Positions 23,463 to 35,145 of a stretch of 64,000 nucleotides of DNA are shown here, one piece after another. The stretch comes from Sorghum bicolor (Eukaryota > Streptophyta > Magnoliopsida > Poales > Poaceae): the NCBI RefSeq assembly GCF_000003195.3, contig NC_012879.2, positions 33,664,575 through 33,728,574 on the forward strand, given 5' to 3'. Numbering within the stretch: the first letter of the stretch is position 1; every line of letters begins with the position of its first letter. The notes beneath the pieces are model-generated. The model made no database searches and was not told the origin of the DNA. It worked only from the letters and a program-made list of their open reading frames with translations. Both the position numbers and the translations under genes were made by a program.

Positions 23463-23701
23463 TAGACCCTAGGACCTTGTAATGAGACATCTATCAATCA
23501 AGCAAACACACGTTTTTACTCATATTCCAGCATCTACTTTCTCGACGACTTCGTCATACTTTTTTTCCTTTTCATTACGAGTTCTTAGGAATTCGTCGAC
23601 TCAAGCTCGGCGTGTTCTCAAGTTCCGCGTGAGTACCTCTTAGCCGTGACATCCGGGCGCATCGCTGTTGTCAGGACTAAAGTATTCGAGTTATCACCTT
23701 T

Positions 23702-23724
23702 GCCGATAGTAAGGTCAAATCGGC
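23702..23724. repeat. Inverted GCCGAT pair in U5 of C
   Basis: GCCGAT (23702-23707) and ATCGGC (23719-23724) flank an 11-base loop. It is conserved in the second LTR at 44554-44576. Confidence 0.65.
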
Positions 23725-23798
23725 TGGCACGCCTTAACATTTGAATTGGGTATTAGCCCTTTGTGTTTGCAGACCAGCTTTTGCACGAACAAATCTTT

Positions 23799-23816
23799 TG
23801 GCACGCCCAGTGGGAC
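23799..23816 (+). other. Probable primer-binding site of element C
   Basis: tggcacgcccagtgggac lies eight bases after the proposed LTR end and recurs with one change (tgccac) at 44651-44668. I cannot name the tRNA with confidence. Confidence 0.5.
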
Positions 23817-23837
23817 AGATCCAAGATCAAGATCAAC

Positions 23838-26690
23838 ATGTCAACTTCTGAGTTTGATCAAGAGAACGTCATCCCCGTGACAGAAGCCAATCTTAAGGAT
23901 GAGCAGAAGCAAGCTATTGCTAAAGCCATGGAGGATTACAAGCAGCAATGCCTGAGGTCCTTCTGCATGAACAGGAGCGGTGAGGTAATTCAGAAGGATG
24001 CACTACCGGCTCCTCAGCAGGTTACTTTTGAGTCCAATCCTGGCAAGCTTCAAGAGATGGTTGACAGTGCGATCAACCGCGCTTTGATCAATCAAGCTGG
24101 TGTACTGTCTAATACGGTTTTCAATGCCGTGGCGAGAACTTTCAAGGAGGGACAACTGCCACCAGATTATGTGGGCCCCACTTATCACCAGCCAAAGTCA
24201 CCAGTGGTCACAGCTCCATCGGCTGCTACGGCCGCTGCGGGTATGGAGATTCCTGTTCCACCAAGCACGTTAGGAATCACCAATGGACAGTCTATGCCGA
24301 TGACAACTAATCCACAAACTTCGGATGGGCAGATTAAACTTGCCACAGATCTGTTAGCATCGGCAATGACAGGGTTAACCCCTCCTCCCAACTGGTGGGG
24401 TTATGGCATGCCTCCAGAGTTAACGCCGGGTACATCACAGACGACTAATATGAGAGGCGAGACTCCTATGGCATCGGCACCTCCCAATATGCCGATGAAC
24501 CAGAGTCCCCAGTATACTACAACTACTACTGCAAGACCTCACACTGGGAATTCTCAAGCTCCAATGTTCCAGATGCCTAACGCATCGGCAGACTCGATAC
24601 TGATGCAACAGAGGTCTATGGCTCAATCAGGGTATGTCAATTCAACGATGATGCCCAATTACCAGTCATCGGCAGGGCCTATGCCGATGAACGCTAATAT
24701 TGGATGGCTTGGGCAGCAAGTCTTTCCGCAAACACCCCAACAGAGTCACCAGGCTACAGGGTTCCAGCAAGGACAGATCTATCCCGGGTTTCTGAATCAG
24801 GGGATCCCTAACCAGCCAGTGAATCCCGGGCAGCAGTTCGTCGGACAGCAGATTGGCGGGCAACAGCTTGGTGGCCCACAGGTGGGAGGCCAGATAATCA
24901 ATCCAATGTTCCGTGCAGATCGTGCACCGAACAGACACGTGGAGGCTTACCAGCAGGTGCCGGATCCACAACCACCAAATCGGCAAGATGCCGATGCGTA
25001 CTGGGCCGATAAGATTGCTGAAGTAATGAGGGATCAATTCGGGATAAAACCCAAAGTCAATACTTACTCTTATCGGACACCGTATCCTCCTGCATACGAC
25101 TTGATCCCGCTTCCACACCGGTACAAGGTACCAGATTTCACTAAGTTTTCTGGGCAGGATGATACGTCAACCATGGAGCACGTCAACAGATTCATTATTC
25201 AGTGCGGTGAAGCTGGTAACAGGGACGAATTGAGGGTTCGTTTATTTTCATCATCATTGTCTCGGTCGGCTTTTACCTGGTTCATATCACTACCTCCCAA
25301 CTCAGTGATTACTTGGGCCGGTCTGGAAAAACAATTCCACAAATACTTCTTTTCTGGGGTCCATGAGAAGAAGATCACCGATTTGGTCAAATTAAGGCAG
25401 CGTAATGATGAATCGGTTGAGGGTTTTGTGCAGAGGATACGGGAAGTCAAAAATAAATGTTATAGTCTGGTCCTAGATGATCGGCAGCTAGCAGATTTGG
25501 CTTTCTAGGGTTTATTGCCACACATCAGGGATAAGTATGCTTCTCAGGAGTTTGAAAGCTTAAGTCATTTGGTGCAGAGGATTTCTGATCAAGACATCAA
25601 ACCTTTCGAGCTCAAAAGAGCATGGAACAAGAAGGTATCATTTGTTGATGAGGCAACGAGCTTAGATTCTGATGAGGAACCAGTCATTGGCTTGGTAGAG
25701 TGGGTAAAGAACAAGAAGCCGATGTCTTGCCCTTTTGGGCAGAAGGAACTAGAGAAGTTCGCTTTTGACACCGCTAATGCCGATAGGATATTTGATTTTC
25801 TACTTCAGGAAGGTCAGATCAAACTGTCTCCTAATCATGTGATCCCATCGGCTGAGGAGTTAAAGAAGATGAAATATTGCAAGTGGCATAATGCAACTTC
25901 TCATGACACCAATGAGTGCAAGGTTTTCACACAGCAGCTGCAATCGGCTATAGAGTCTGGGAGAATCAAGTTTTACAGTTCCAAGACTCAGAAGCCGATG
26001 AAGATAGACCAACATCCTTTCCCAACAAATATGTTGGATGCTAAGGGAAAGGCTAAGGTCTTAACATCAGAAGCAGCCGAGAGGAGTGCATCGGTAGATC
26101 CTCAACATCAAGTTACTACTGCCGATGCAAGAGGTAGGGGCCTGGTTCAGGAAGGAACCAGCTCAGGTAGGCCTCCCCGGTCTGGCATCGTTATAACTCA
26201 TAGAAGGCCTCGAGATAACTGGCAGCAACGGGAAGATCGGTATCGGCGCCAGCAAGAAGATTATCGTCGGGAGGAAGAGAGACGCCGACAGGAGTGGGAT
26301 CGGCATAGAGATCACTGGAACTGTCCGTTCTTCATCCATTGTTGGGAGGAAAATATTAAGCTTCCCACTGTCAGAGACTGCCCTGAGTGCAATGGTTATG
26401 ATCAGTATGATAGGACTGATCGGCGTTATCATGATGACAATCGGCGATTTAATGGGCCGATCAGAGGAAGAGCATCAGTTCATGATCGGCTGGGGGGCAG
26501 GCTCAATGTGCACGATAGGCTCGGTGATCGTATCCAATATTTTCCCAGGAACCGGCAAGAGTTCGAGGAGATGGCTAATGCACGAGTTCCCGATGAGTTC
26601 ATATTTTGCAGGGATGCTAATACGCATCGGATGGAGTCGAGAGAAAATCGACGCCCAGCAGCAGGCAGAAGCCACTTCCTCCATGGTGTC
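23838..26690 (+). pseudogene. gag: Tat-type gag of element C
   Basis: ATG 23838 starts the frame (MSTSEFDQENV). A long glutamine-, proline- and methionine-rich N-terminal half is followed by the gag core around 25120-25470 (YKVPDFTKFSGQDD, then FTWFISLPPNSV and KQFHKYFF). A TAG at 25506-25508 interrupts the frame; the same frame continues from 25509 to about 26690. A frameshift near 26650-26700 then separates it from protease. The second part has a charged R/D/E-rich region and a CKWHNATSHDTNECK zinc-knuckle-like segment around 25880-25920. The product would form the particle. The premature stop fits CAG to TAG. Confidence 0.8.
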
Positions 26691-26722
26691 CAGAAGGGCT
26701 GACGAAGACACATAAGAGGAGG

Positions 26723-27493
26723 TTGCAGCGTGAAAGGCAAGAAGGGCTAAGCAAGGGCGAAAGCTCTGGAAAATCTGAGGATCGACAACAACCAGATCCT
26801 AAAGGGGAAGGTCCATCGGCAGGTGTCAACATGGTCTTTATGTTGCCGATGGAATTCCTTGTGCCATCCAGTGATGATGAGGTGGAGTTTTCCGATCAAA
26901 TAGCTCAGTTGGCTCTAGATCCGATGACGGCTATCTTCGAGAAGCCTGCCGATGATGAAAGACAGCATCTCAAGGCTCTGTTTGTCAAAGGAAGGGTTGA
27001 TGGGCAGCTGATGACTAAGATCTTAATTGATGGAGGAGCTGCTATCAATATCATGCCATATACGGTGTATCGGAAGCTTGGAAAAGGAGATCAAGATTTA
27101 ATCAAGACCGATATGATGCTCAAAGACTTTGAAGGGAATGTGTCTCCGGTCAAGGGGGCAATATGCGTAGAGTTAACTATCGGCAGTAAAACATTGCCGA
27201 CAACCTTCTTCGTGATCAGTGGAAAGGGTGCTTACAACTTGCTATTGGGAAGAGATTGGATTCATGCTAATTGTTGCATCCCATCTACAATGCACCAATG
27301 TTTGGTTCAGTGGGTAGGTGACAAAATTGAGATTGTTCCGGGAGATTCTTCTTATGTCATTGCGTCGGCCGAGGCAGACACCTATGAGAGGACCAGGTGC
27401 ATTTCAGGAGAAGTTTGGGAGAAAGATTTTCTGAAGGTTGCCGATTACGAGATTCCACCGATCCAAGCAGTCGGTTCTGACGACGGTTTTTAA
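26723..27493 (+). pseudogene. Element C protease region
   Basis: This frame lies +2 relative to gag. It contains the retropepsin signature LIDGGAAINIMPYTVYRKLG around 27020-27080, with DGGA in place of the more usual DSGA or DTGA, and the second motif NLLLGRDWIHAN near 27240. It ends at TAA 27491-27493, and RT follows in a third frame, so a further frameshift lies near 27490. The protein would process the polyprotein. Confidence 0.75.
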
Positions 27494-30400
27494 TGGATAG
27501 GTTCGCCGATGATGGAAAGTTAGGCCAGGGATTCACATCGGCCGATGATTTGGTAGAAGTAGATATCGGTAGTGGTGATAAGCCTAGACCTACTTTTATT
27601 AGTGCTAAGTTAAATCCTGAGTGTAAGCAGCAATTAACCAATTTGTTAAAGGAATATAAAGATTGCTTTGCTTAGCATTATACCGAGATGCCTGGTTTAG
27701 ACCGATCAATTGTTGAACATCGGTTGCCTATCAAGTCTGGATTTCGGCCACATTAGCAACTAGCTCGCCGATGTAATCCTAATATTCTTCCTGACATCAA
27801 AGCCGAAATAACCAAACTTATTGAAGCTAAATTTATTCGGCAGTGTCGGTATGCCGAATGGATTTCCAATGTTCTTCCGGTCTACAAGAAGAACGGGAAA
27901 CTTCGGGTCTGCATTGATTTCAGGAACCTTAACAAAGCTACGCCGATGGATGGATACCCAATGCCAGTTGCCGATCTGTTGGATGACGCTGCGGCTGGGC
28001 ATCGACTTATTAGGTTTATGGATGGTAATGCAGGGTACAATCAAATATTCATGGCTGAAGAAGATATTCCAAAGACTGCGTTCAGATGCCCTGGTCATGT
28101 TGGATTGTTCGAGTGGATAGTTATGACTTTTGGCCTCAAGAATGCTGGTGCTACTTATTAGAGGGCCATGAATTTTATATTTCATGAGTTCATCGGCAAA
28201 CTGGTAGAAATTTATATTGATGATGTGGTGGTCAAGTCCGGGGACTTCACAGAGCATCTTGCCGATCTACGAAAGGTATTGGAGTGCACAAGGAAGCACA
28301 GATTGAACATGAATCCCAATAAGTGTGCATTTGGTGTATCGGCAGGGCAGTTTCTCGGTTTCATGGTGCATCAAAGGGGGATTGAAATTAGTCGAAGATC
28401 TATTGATGCCATCAATAAAATAGTAGCCCCTACCAACAAGACTGAGCTCCAGTCCTTGATCGGCAAGGTAAATTTTATCAGGAGATTTATATCTAATTTG
28501 TCTGGTAAAATTCGTGCTTTCAGTCCTCTTCTTAAGCTAAAATCCAATCAAGAATTTATTTGGGGGAAAGAACAGCAGTTATCTCTGGATGAAATCAAGG
28601 AGTATCTAGTAAATCCTCCAGTTCTAATTCCACCTCAGCAAGGAAAGCCCTTCAGATTGTATTTGTCTACCGATGGGATGGTTATCGGTTCAGCTTTGAT
28701 TCAAGAATTTGAAGGGAAAGAGCGTGTAATTTATTACTTAAGCAGGACGTTGATTGATGCTGAGACCAGGTATTCGGCCATTGAAAAACTATGCCTATGC
28801 TTATATTTTTCGTGTATCAAGTTAAGGCACTACTTGTTATCGGCCGAATGCACTATTGTTTGCAAAGATGATGTGATCCGGTACATGCTATCTATGCCGA
28901 TTATGAGTGACAGGATCGGTAAATGGATTTTGGCGCTGTCGGAATTCGATCTGCGTTATGAATCGGCAAAGGCAGTTAAAGGGCAGATTATGGCCGATTT
29001 TGTGACTCAACTTTGCGGTGCAGTGGAGGCTTTGGAAATGGTGCCCTAGACGCTTTTCTTTGATGGATCTACATGTGACCGGGGGGCAGGGATCGGCGTA
29101 GTATTAGTTTCCCCTAAGGGGAGGAAGTATGAATTTTCCTTGCCGATTGTTGCTACATCAACAAATAATCAGGCTGAGTATCAGGCTTTGATAAAAGGAT
29201 TGGAGTTGTTAAGGGAAGTGCGTGCTGACGCTGTCGAAGTCTTCGGGGATTCTATGTTGGTTATAAATCAATTGGCCGGGAACTATGAATGCCGAAGTGA
29301 AGTTCTCATAACTTATTACGAAAGGAGTATGCAACTGTTAAAGGAATTCAAAGATTTCCGTTTAGAGCATGTTCCCCGATTGCATAATGAAGAGGCCAAT
29401 CGGTTAGCTCAGCATGCCTCAGGATATCAGCCTATAATTAATACAGTATCGGCAATCGATGCCGATGATTGGAGGAAAGAAATTATTGATTATTTGAAAG
29501 TTCCATCTAAGAAAGTTGAAAGACGAGTTCGATTTCAAGCGACCAAGTATGTGCTCCTCGACAATGAATTATACTATCGAACTATTGATGGAATTCTTCT
29601 CCAATGCTTAGGTGATGATGAAGCTAGGAGTTTGGTGGGAGAAATTCATGAAGGGGTGTGTGGAGCGCATCAGTCAGCTTTTAAGATGAAGTGGATGATT
29701 AGGAGGAATGGATATTATTGGCCGACTATACTTGAGGATTGCTTTAAGTATTTCAAAGGGTGTCAAGGGTGTCAGAAGTTTGGTAACATTCAAAGGGCAC
29801 CTGCATCGGCTATGAATCCTATCATAAAGCCTTGGCCGTTCTGAGGGTGGGCTATTAATCTGATCGGCCAGATTTATCCACCATCTAGCAAAGGGCATAA
29901 GTTTATTCTACTTGCCACTGATTATTTCACTAAGTGGATCGAGGCTATTCCTTTAAAGAAAGTCACATCGGCCAATATGATTGATTTTGTGAAGGAGCAT
30001 ATCATTTACCGATTTGGAATTCCTCAAACAATTACTACCGATCAGGGCACTATGTTTACATCAGGGGAGTTTGATGAATTTGCAATTGGTATGGGGATTA
30101 AAGTGTTGAATTCTTCTCCTTATTATGCTCAAGCCAATGGGCAGGCCGAGGCGTCTAACAAAGGAATTATCAAGCTTATCAAACGAAAGATTGAAGAAAA
30201 TCCTAGACGGTGGCATACATTATTAAATGAAGCGTTGTGGTCCTATCGGATGGCTTGTCATGGATCAACCAAAGTGTCACCCTATCAATTGGTATATGGA
30301 CATGATGCAGTGTTACCTTGGGAGATTAAGGCTGGATCTAGGTGATTATCTTTTCAAGATCAATTAGCTGCCGATGATTATGCAACTTTGATGACCGATG

Positions 30401-30726
30401 AGTTAGATGATCTAGCGGGACATCGGTTAAAGGCTTTAATGAGTATAGAAGAAAATAAGAAGAGAGTTGCTAGATGGTATGACAAGAAAGTAAAGGCTAA
30501 GGAGTTTGCCGATGGGGACTTGGTATGGAAATTAATTTTACCAATCGGGACTAAAAGTTCGAAGTTTGAAAAGTGGTCTCCTAATTGGGAAGGTCCTTAT
30601 CGGATAAGTCGATCAGCTCCTGGAAATGCCTATATTCTGGAAACTCTCGAAGGAGTTGAATTTCCTAGAGCATTAAATGGCAAATATTTAAAGAAGTACT
30701 ACCCCAGCATATGGGTCGATGCATAA
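27493..30726 (+). pseudogene. pol: Element C pol: RT, RNase H, archaeal-type RNase H, integrase
   Basis: One frame runs through with internal stops at 27673, about 27754, 28159, 29047, 29842 and 30343. RT motifs are CIDFRNLNKAT, MDGNAGYNQIF, FGLKNAGATY and the catalytic IYIDDVVV (about 28210). RNase H follows. A second RNase H starts with FFDGS (29060) and has NNQAEYQ and GDSMLVINQL, but its last expected aspartate reads N (EEANRLAQHAS). Integrase shows the HHCC zinc site (HEGVCGAH, then CQGCQ). Its first catalytic aspartate is replaced by asparagine at 29857 (GWAINLIG); the second aspartate (TTDQG) and the glutamate (GQAEASNK) remain. The stops and the D-to-N changes make it inactive. Confidence 0.88.
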
Positions 30727-30874
30727 AAGTTTAAGTGCCGATAACACTCCTATCGGCTGGATTTAAATGTTTGGGGGCAGGACTTAATGTTTCAAAAGAT
30801 GCCGATAACAGTCCTATCGGCTAGACTAAAGGCTAAAAGAGCAGGAAAACACAAATGTGTCGCTGATGAGAGCT
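30727..30874. other. Short spacer between convergent genes of C
   Basis: The sense pol stop ends at 30726 and the antisense gene stop lies at 30875-30877. The 148 bases between hold two near-identical inverted repeats, listed separately, and a polypurine-like tgtttgggggcagg. Confidence 0.8.
30737..30821. terminator. Two GCCGATA/TATCGGC hairpins between convergent stops (possible terminators)
   Basis: GCCGATA-acactcc-TATCGGC (30737-30757) and GCCGATA-acagtcc-TATCGGC (30801-30821) are perfect 7-bp inverted repeats with 7-base loops differing at one base. They sit between the ends of the sense and antisense genes, where a 3'-end or transcription barrier could act. A terminator role is a guess; the structure itself is plain. 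Confidence 0.5.
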
Positions 30875-32821
30875 TCATGTGTTCAGCAGCGCCTGGATCG
30901 CTAATATGGCGCGTAGCCGGATTTGGTTGGTTGCTTCTATCTCCTTGATATCGTCATCGGCAGAGCCTTCTATCGGCTTCAGCTTCTTCTTCAATTGTAG
31001 TGCCTTGCGACCGTGGACGTTCCGCTCATGCTCAAGAAGCTTGATGGTCTTTGGTAGTTGACTCTCTTCCTGTTGGGCTTGGGACAAGGCGTCCTCCACT
31101 TGTTTGAGTTCTGCCAACAGGGATTCCCTTTTTGCCGATAAGTCAGATATCTTCTGCTTCAGCATGTCTCCTGAAGATCTCAAGATGCCGATGTTCTTGT
31201 GCTTCTCATCGGTCAGGATCTTCTCTTTCCTCATCTCTTCAGAAAGCTGAGTCTCAGCAGCTCTATCGGCAAGACGCCGAGAAGCCCTCTGGTACTGCAG
31301 CTGACGACTCTCCAAATGTGCGGCTTGGAAAAGGATTTCTTCGACATCGGCTGGGATCTGGCCTCTGAGAGTCTTGAACAGAATCTTGGCTGGGTCGGAG
31401 TCATCGACCAATTGCGCCGTGTCCTGGTGAAGGAGGGCCGACAGTTCTTCCATCCTGGCCCTGATCTCTGCCGATGTAATGCCAACTGTCTGGGAAGAGC
31501 TTGCTTCTTCACCTTCTTCTTCAGAGAGGTCGATGGCGAAGGAGAATAGGCTGTCGGGGGAATCTTGTTCCTGGGAGGAAGAGCAAAGTTAGTTCATATT
31601 CGGAGAATCGGCAAGTAATGCTGATAAAGATTAGGTGACTTGCTTGTTTCAAGGCTATTTCCTGCCTTTGACTGGAAGATGCCGATGGAGCCGTAGGTTG
31701 ATCGGCCAGAGTTGCCGATGGAACGACATCAACTGAAAGAAGACAGGAAGAGTTATGAGGCTGAGTGAGAATAAGTTCATTGGTGGCAGTATTATTAAAA
31801 TATGTTACCCGGAGGAGGAACGATGATTGTTTGAGTCGGGGGAACTGCCGATGATGTAATTGGACCTGCCGGGCCAGTTGTTTGTCCACCCACGTCAGCT
31901 GAAGTACCTTCTGCTTGGGGTTCTTCCTGCTGGGGTTCGTCTGCTTCTGGTGCTTCCTGCGGATGAGGGGGAGATGGTGCTTGCTGGATCTCTACATTTG
32001 GAGGGGAGGGAGAAGATTCCACCGGAATAGGAGATACCGAAGGAGGAGGAGGAGGAGGAGGAGTCGCCACTTTCTGGCGCTTTGTTCCAGCCCTGGTACC
32101 CTTGGCGCCCTTCCTCTTTGGCTGGCTGGACTGGGGGGCATCGGCACCTTGACGTTTGGCTTTTCCCGATGCACCGGTTTGCTGCAGCAACAAAAAGGAG
32201 TTTATAAATACAATTGTAGCCGATGTAAAGGTAATCGGTATAAGTAAAAGGGGTTTGACGAATTACCTTGAAAGCCTGGGCCAGAGTGGAAGCAGCTACC
32301 GTTGGTGATGTCTGAGTTCTCTTGGTGGTGACTTTCTTAAGGCGCGCACCTCGATGAACAATGGTGGCCAGAGTGGGAGCATTGTGGCCGATTGAAGAAA
32401 TTGGGCCTGGTGGAAACAGGTCAATCGGCTTACCACTTCTGCTAACCGATGGAGGGATGTTGTCAACCTGCAAAAGGGATACAAAGGTGAGTTACCGATG
32501 GAAATAAGATTGAAAAATTGGAACACCGGTTTGAAATACTTACAGCGTCATCGGAGACTTTGTACTCGGGGTCGATCATGCCGCGGTACGAAAGGGCTGA
32601 TTTGCAGAATAGATGCTCCTTCCATTCTGCCCGCCATAGCTTGTATGCCTGAGTAATGAAAGCGGCTGGAACCCACTCTGACAAATCTGCATCTGTATCG
32701 GCATTCGGAGGTAGTTGAGCTACTCGAATCCACTCAAGAAAGTTGGTGATGGGTTCCCTAGGTTTTATCACATCGGCATAACAGAGTGCAATCGGCAGCT
32801 GGCCAAAAGCTAATTGACGAA
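30875..32821 (-). CDS. Antisense gene, 3' part: end of exon 2 and exons 3-6
   Basis: After E the frame resumes with RQLAFGQLPIALCYADV and WVPAAFITQAYKLWRAEWKE. The 76-bp intron 32468-32543 follows. Exon 3 (32467-32267) is basic (GARLKKVTTKRTQ). Exon 4 (32181-31809) has a nuclear-signal-like PKRKGAKGTRAGTKRQK and a seven-proline run, followed by P- and E-rich sequence. Exon 5 is short. Exon 6 (31570-30875) has an acidic start (LSEEEGEEAS) and then about 190 residues of heptad-rich coiled coil (ISDLSAKRESLLAELKQVED). The plus-strand ORFs in this region are shadows. Confidence 0.85.
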
Positions 32822-32826
32822 CTAAT

Positions 32827-34041
32827 TGTTGATATTTGGGAACGCAATAAGGAATTGATCCGCAAGCGCACGGATATCGGTGAGCACTTCACCCGGGAGG
32901 TTATCCAGAGTATCGTATTTATTTTTTTACCACTAGGAGAAAGAGTGCATCTGACTAACCGGTCTATTACTACTAACCTTTAGGCACAAAGAATGTCTTT
33001 CGATGTGAGTGATAAATAGAGAAGACTGCAACCGTAGTCTCCTTCTAACCTTGGTAAGGATGATCTACTGTTCTAATGGGGAGGCTAACGGAATCTAGAC
33101 ACCACAAAGGATGTTCAACCCGCACCTATAAACCCTATCCTTCCTGCTAACGAGATGTGATCTACAAAGGTAGCTCGGAATTGTCACGTTCCTCACTACT
33201 ACCACGGTCCAGCTAGTCAGGGAATATCTATGAGTACCCCAGCCTAAACACCACGTTTACGCTAGCAATGATTACTCTAAACTCTACGCGAAGAGATTAA
33301 AGTAAACTCATAAACCATAAGAACAATAAAACAAGAACTTACTAGAATTTAGAAGTCGAATTACTGAAGAATCCTAGGAGCAAGCTTCGGGTTAGGAGAA
33401 CTTGATCCCGCAGGTACAAGCTTGGAGTAGACACCGACAGGCCGGGCTTCCTCCACTCTTCACCTCCACTCTATCTCTCTCAATCTAGTAGAAACTAGAA
33501 GATCTATTTCTACCTTACATTGATTGCTAAGCCTAAAAAGAAATATTAATTAGAGAAGAGGTTTTCCTTCGAGGGCACCCCTCAGTCTCTATGATAATTT
33601 CTTCATGTCTTCTCCAGGGGCCAGGGGGCCTTGCTTATATAGTCCTCCCCTTCTATGCGTTTTTGGGTCGATAGCCGAGGTGGTACTATGTTTTTCTTGA
33701 TCCAATAGGTCGGTGGAATATCCCGAGCGAAAGAGTCCTGATTTGGCTCCAGCAGGGGGGCGGGCGCCCAGGCTCCAGGGCGGGCGCCCTGGGCCTGGCC
33801 CAGTTTTGCCTCCGCTTCGGTCTCGTGGCTTCTGGAGTCTTCTAGATGAAGTAAAATTGCGCGGTGCGTTGATATCTCTATGTAATCCCGACATGTGGGC
33901 CTTTCTTCCTTATTTCCTGATAACCCCCTGTAGAAATAGATAAACCACAAAACTCGTAGAATTCTGTCAGATCAAACCCTAATTCTAGGTGATGGTTGCA
34001 TATTGGTCCATTCTCTTATTTATTTGATAATTAAAATTGAT
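32827..34041 (-). repeat. Element E 3' LTR, missing its first ~18 bases
   Basis: On the plus strand it starts tgttgatattt. It matches the other LTR up to attgat (34041) but lacks the last 18 bases, acttaagaatcgtcaaca, present at 41953-41970. No polypurine tract adjoins it. A small deletion has removed the PPT and the LTR edge after insertion. The GC motif pair is at 33758-33789 and the minus-strand TATA box near 33634-33642. Confidence 0.88.
33634..33789 (-). promoter_or_regulatory. E 3' LTR promoter: paired GC motif and TATA box
   Basis: GGGCGGGCGCCC on the plus strand (33758-33769 and 33778-33789, 20 bp apart) lies about 115 bp upstream, in element direction, of ctatataagc at 33634-33642. 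The same arrangement occurs in the 5' LTR at 41544-41700 with 21 bp spacing. Confidence 0.65.
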
Positions 34042-35145
34042 GTCACTTGGAGTTTTTGTATATTGTTGAAAGAAAGTTAGCATACCTTTTGATCCTCATA
34101 GGTTCTCTCAGATCACTCATTATCTTTTATATATATCTCACTGAGGCTGTTTTATTTTGCAAAAATTCTCAAGCATACTTACTTTGCATTTATTGCCTGA
34201 TCGAAACGGGATCCGAGGAGGGGAATGTCATACTCTTAGATCAAAGACTTTGAAAATTAAAAACTTTGTCAACTCTTGCTGGCATATTGCTTATTAGAGG
34301 GACCATGGGCTATCATATTTTTTTAAGTGGATACCGAGGTACCCCTAATTCTACTGCCGGACACTTGCCCATTTTTTTTCTGCGAGGTTGTCGAGCACTT
34401 GCTCCTTTTTATTTCCTCAAAATATTTTTATTTTTGCATAGCCCATGCCTCTAATGCATTAATACTGAAATAGTGTCTTGATCTTGGGAGCATGATAAAT
34501 CTCTCAACAAGGGTCTAACTCATTTTGAACAAACTCAATACAGAGCAGATAGCTTTTATAATCATAATTAATATTTTTATTTTTATCAGGCATATAAAAC
34601 ACTGAGGATGGTAGCTAGAATTTTGAATATTTTGAAATAAATTCTCCAAGCAACAATGATATCAAGAATAAGAAACTCATACTCTACCATCACATATTCC
34701 ATATTGACTTAAGTAACACAGGGTTTTAAAATGATTTTATAATAATTGTAAGTTTTCGGGGAATATCACAGATTGAGATTAATCATGATTAGAAATATTT
34801 TAATCTTTTTATTTTATCATGTCAGAAACAGTAATCTGCATAATCCAAAATAAATGTATGTATGAAGTAAAGTGTGCAGAGTGTGTACCTGAATCGTGGA
34901 GTGGTGTAGTCGGAGTGTGTTTGGCATGTTGAGGGATCTCCCCCATACTTGTTTTCTGCTTTCTTGCACAAAAATAAAGTAGAGACACACAAGACATAAT
35001 AATAATAATAGTAGTACTCTTTATTGATCTTGAGGCATTTAGTACAAAAGACTGATAACAAACTGATAGCAAACTAATAATAATAGCAAACTTAAACCGA
35101 ATTTAAAGATAGATGACTAAGATGCATTGCCTCAAGGTCTAATCT
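34042..35145 (-). other. Element E 3' untranslated region
   Basis: It is AT-rich with no supported gene. Two hairpins of the AAGT-loop family lie at 34359-34370 and 34393-34404, read on the minus strand. The text around them matches the F 3' region in reverse complement (for example agaattaggggta). Confidence 0.7.

Larger units (their letters stand above)
23087..23791 (+). repeat. Element C 5' LTR
   Basis: It starts TGTTGACACCG. The end is placed at gaaca before the primer-binding site; this is uncertain by a few bases because the other copy also runs into interior sequence. It has six GCCGAT copies within 23160-23316, a TATA box TATAAATA at 23455-23462, and an inverted GCCGAT/ATCGGC pair at 23702-23724. 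Confidence 0.85.

Noticed and set aside
30879..32247. Plus-strand ORFs opposite the antisense gene
   Set aside because: The minus strand has consistent exons, splice sites and domains; the plus frames are shadows.
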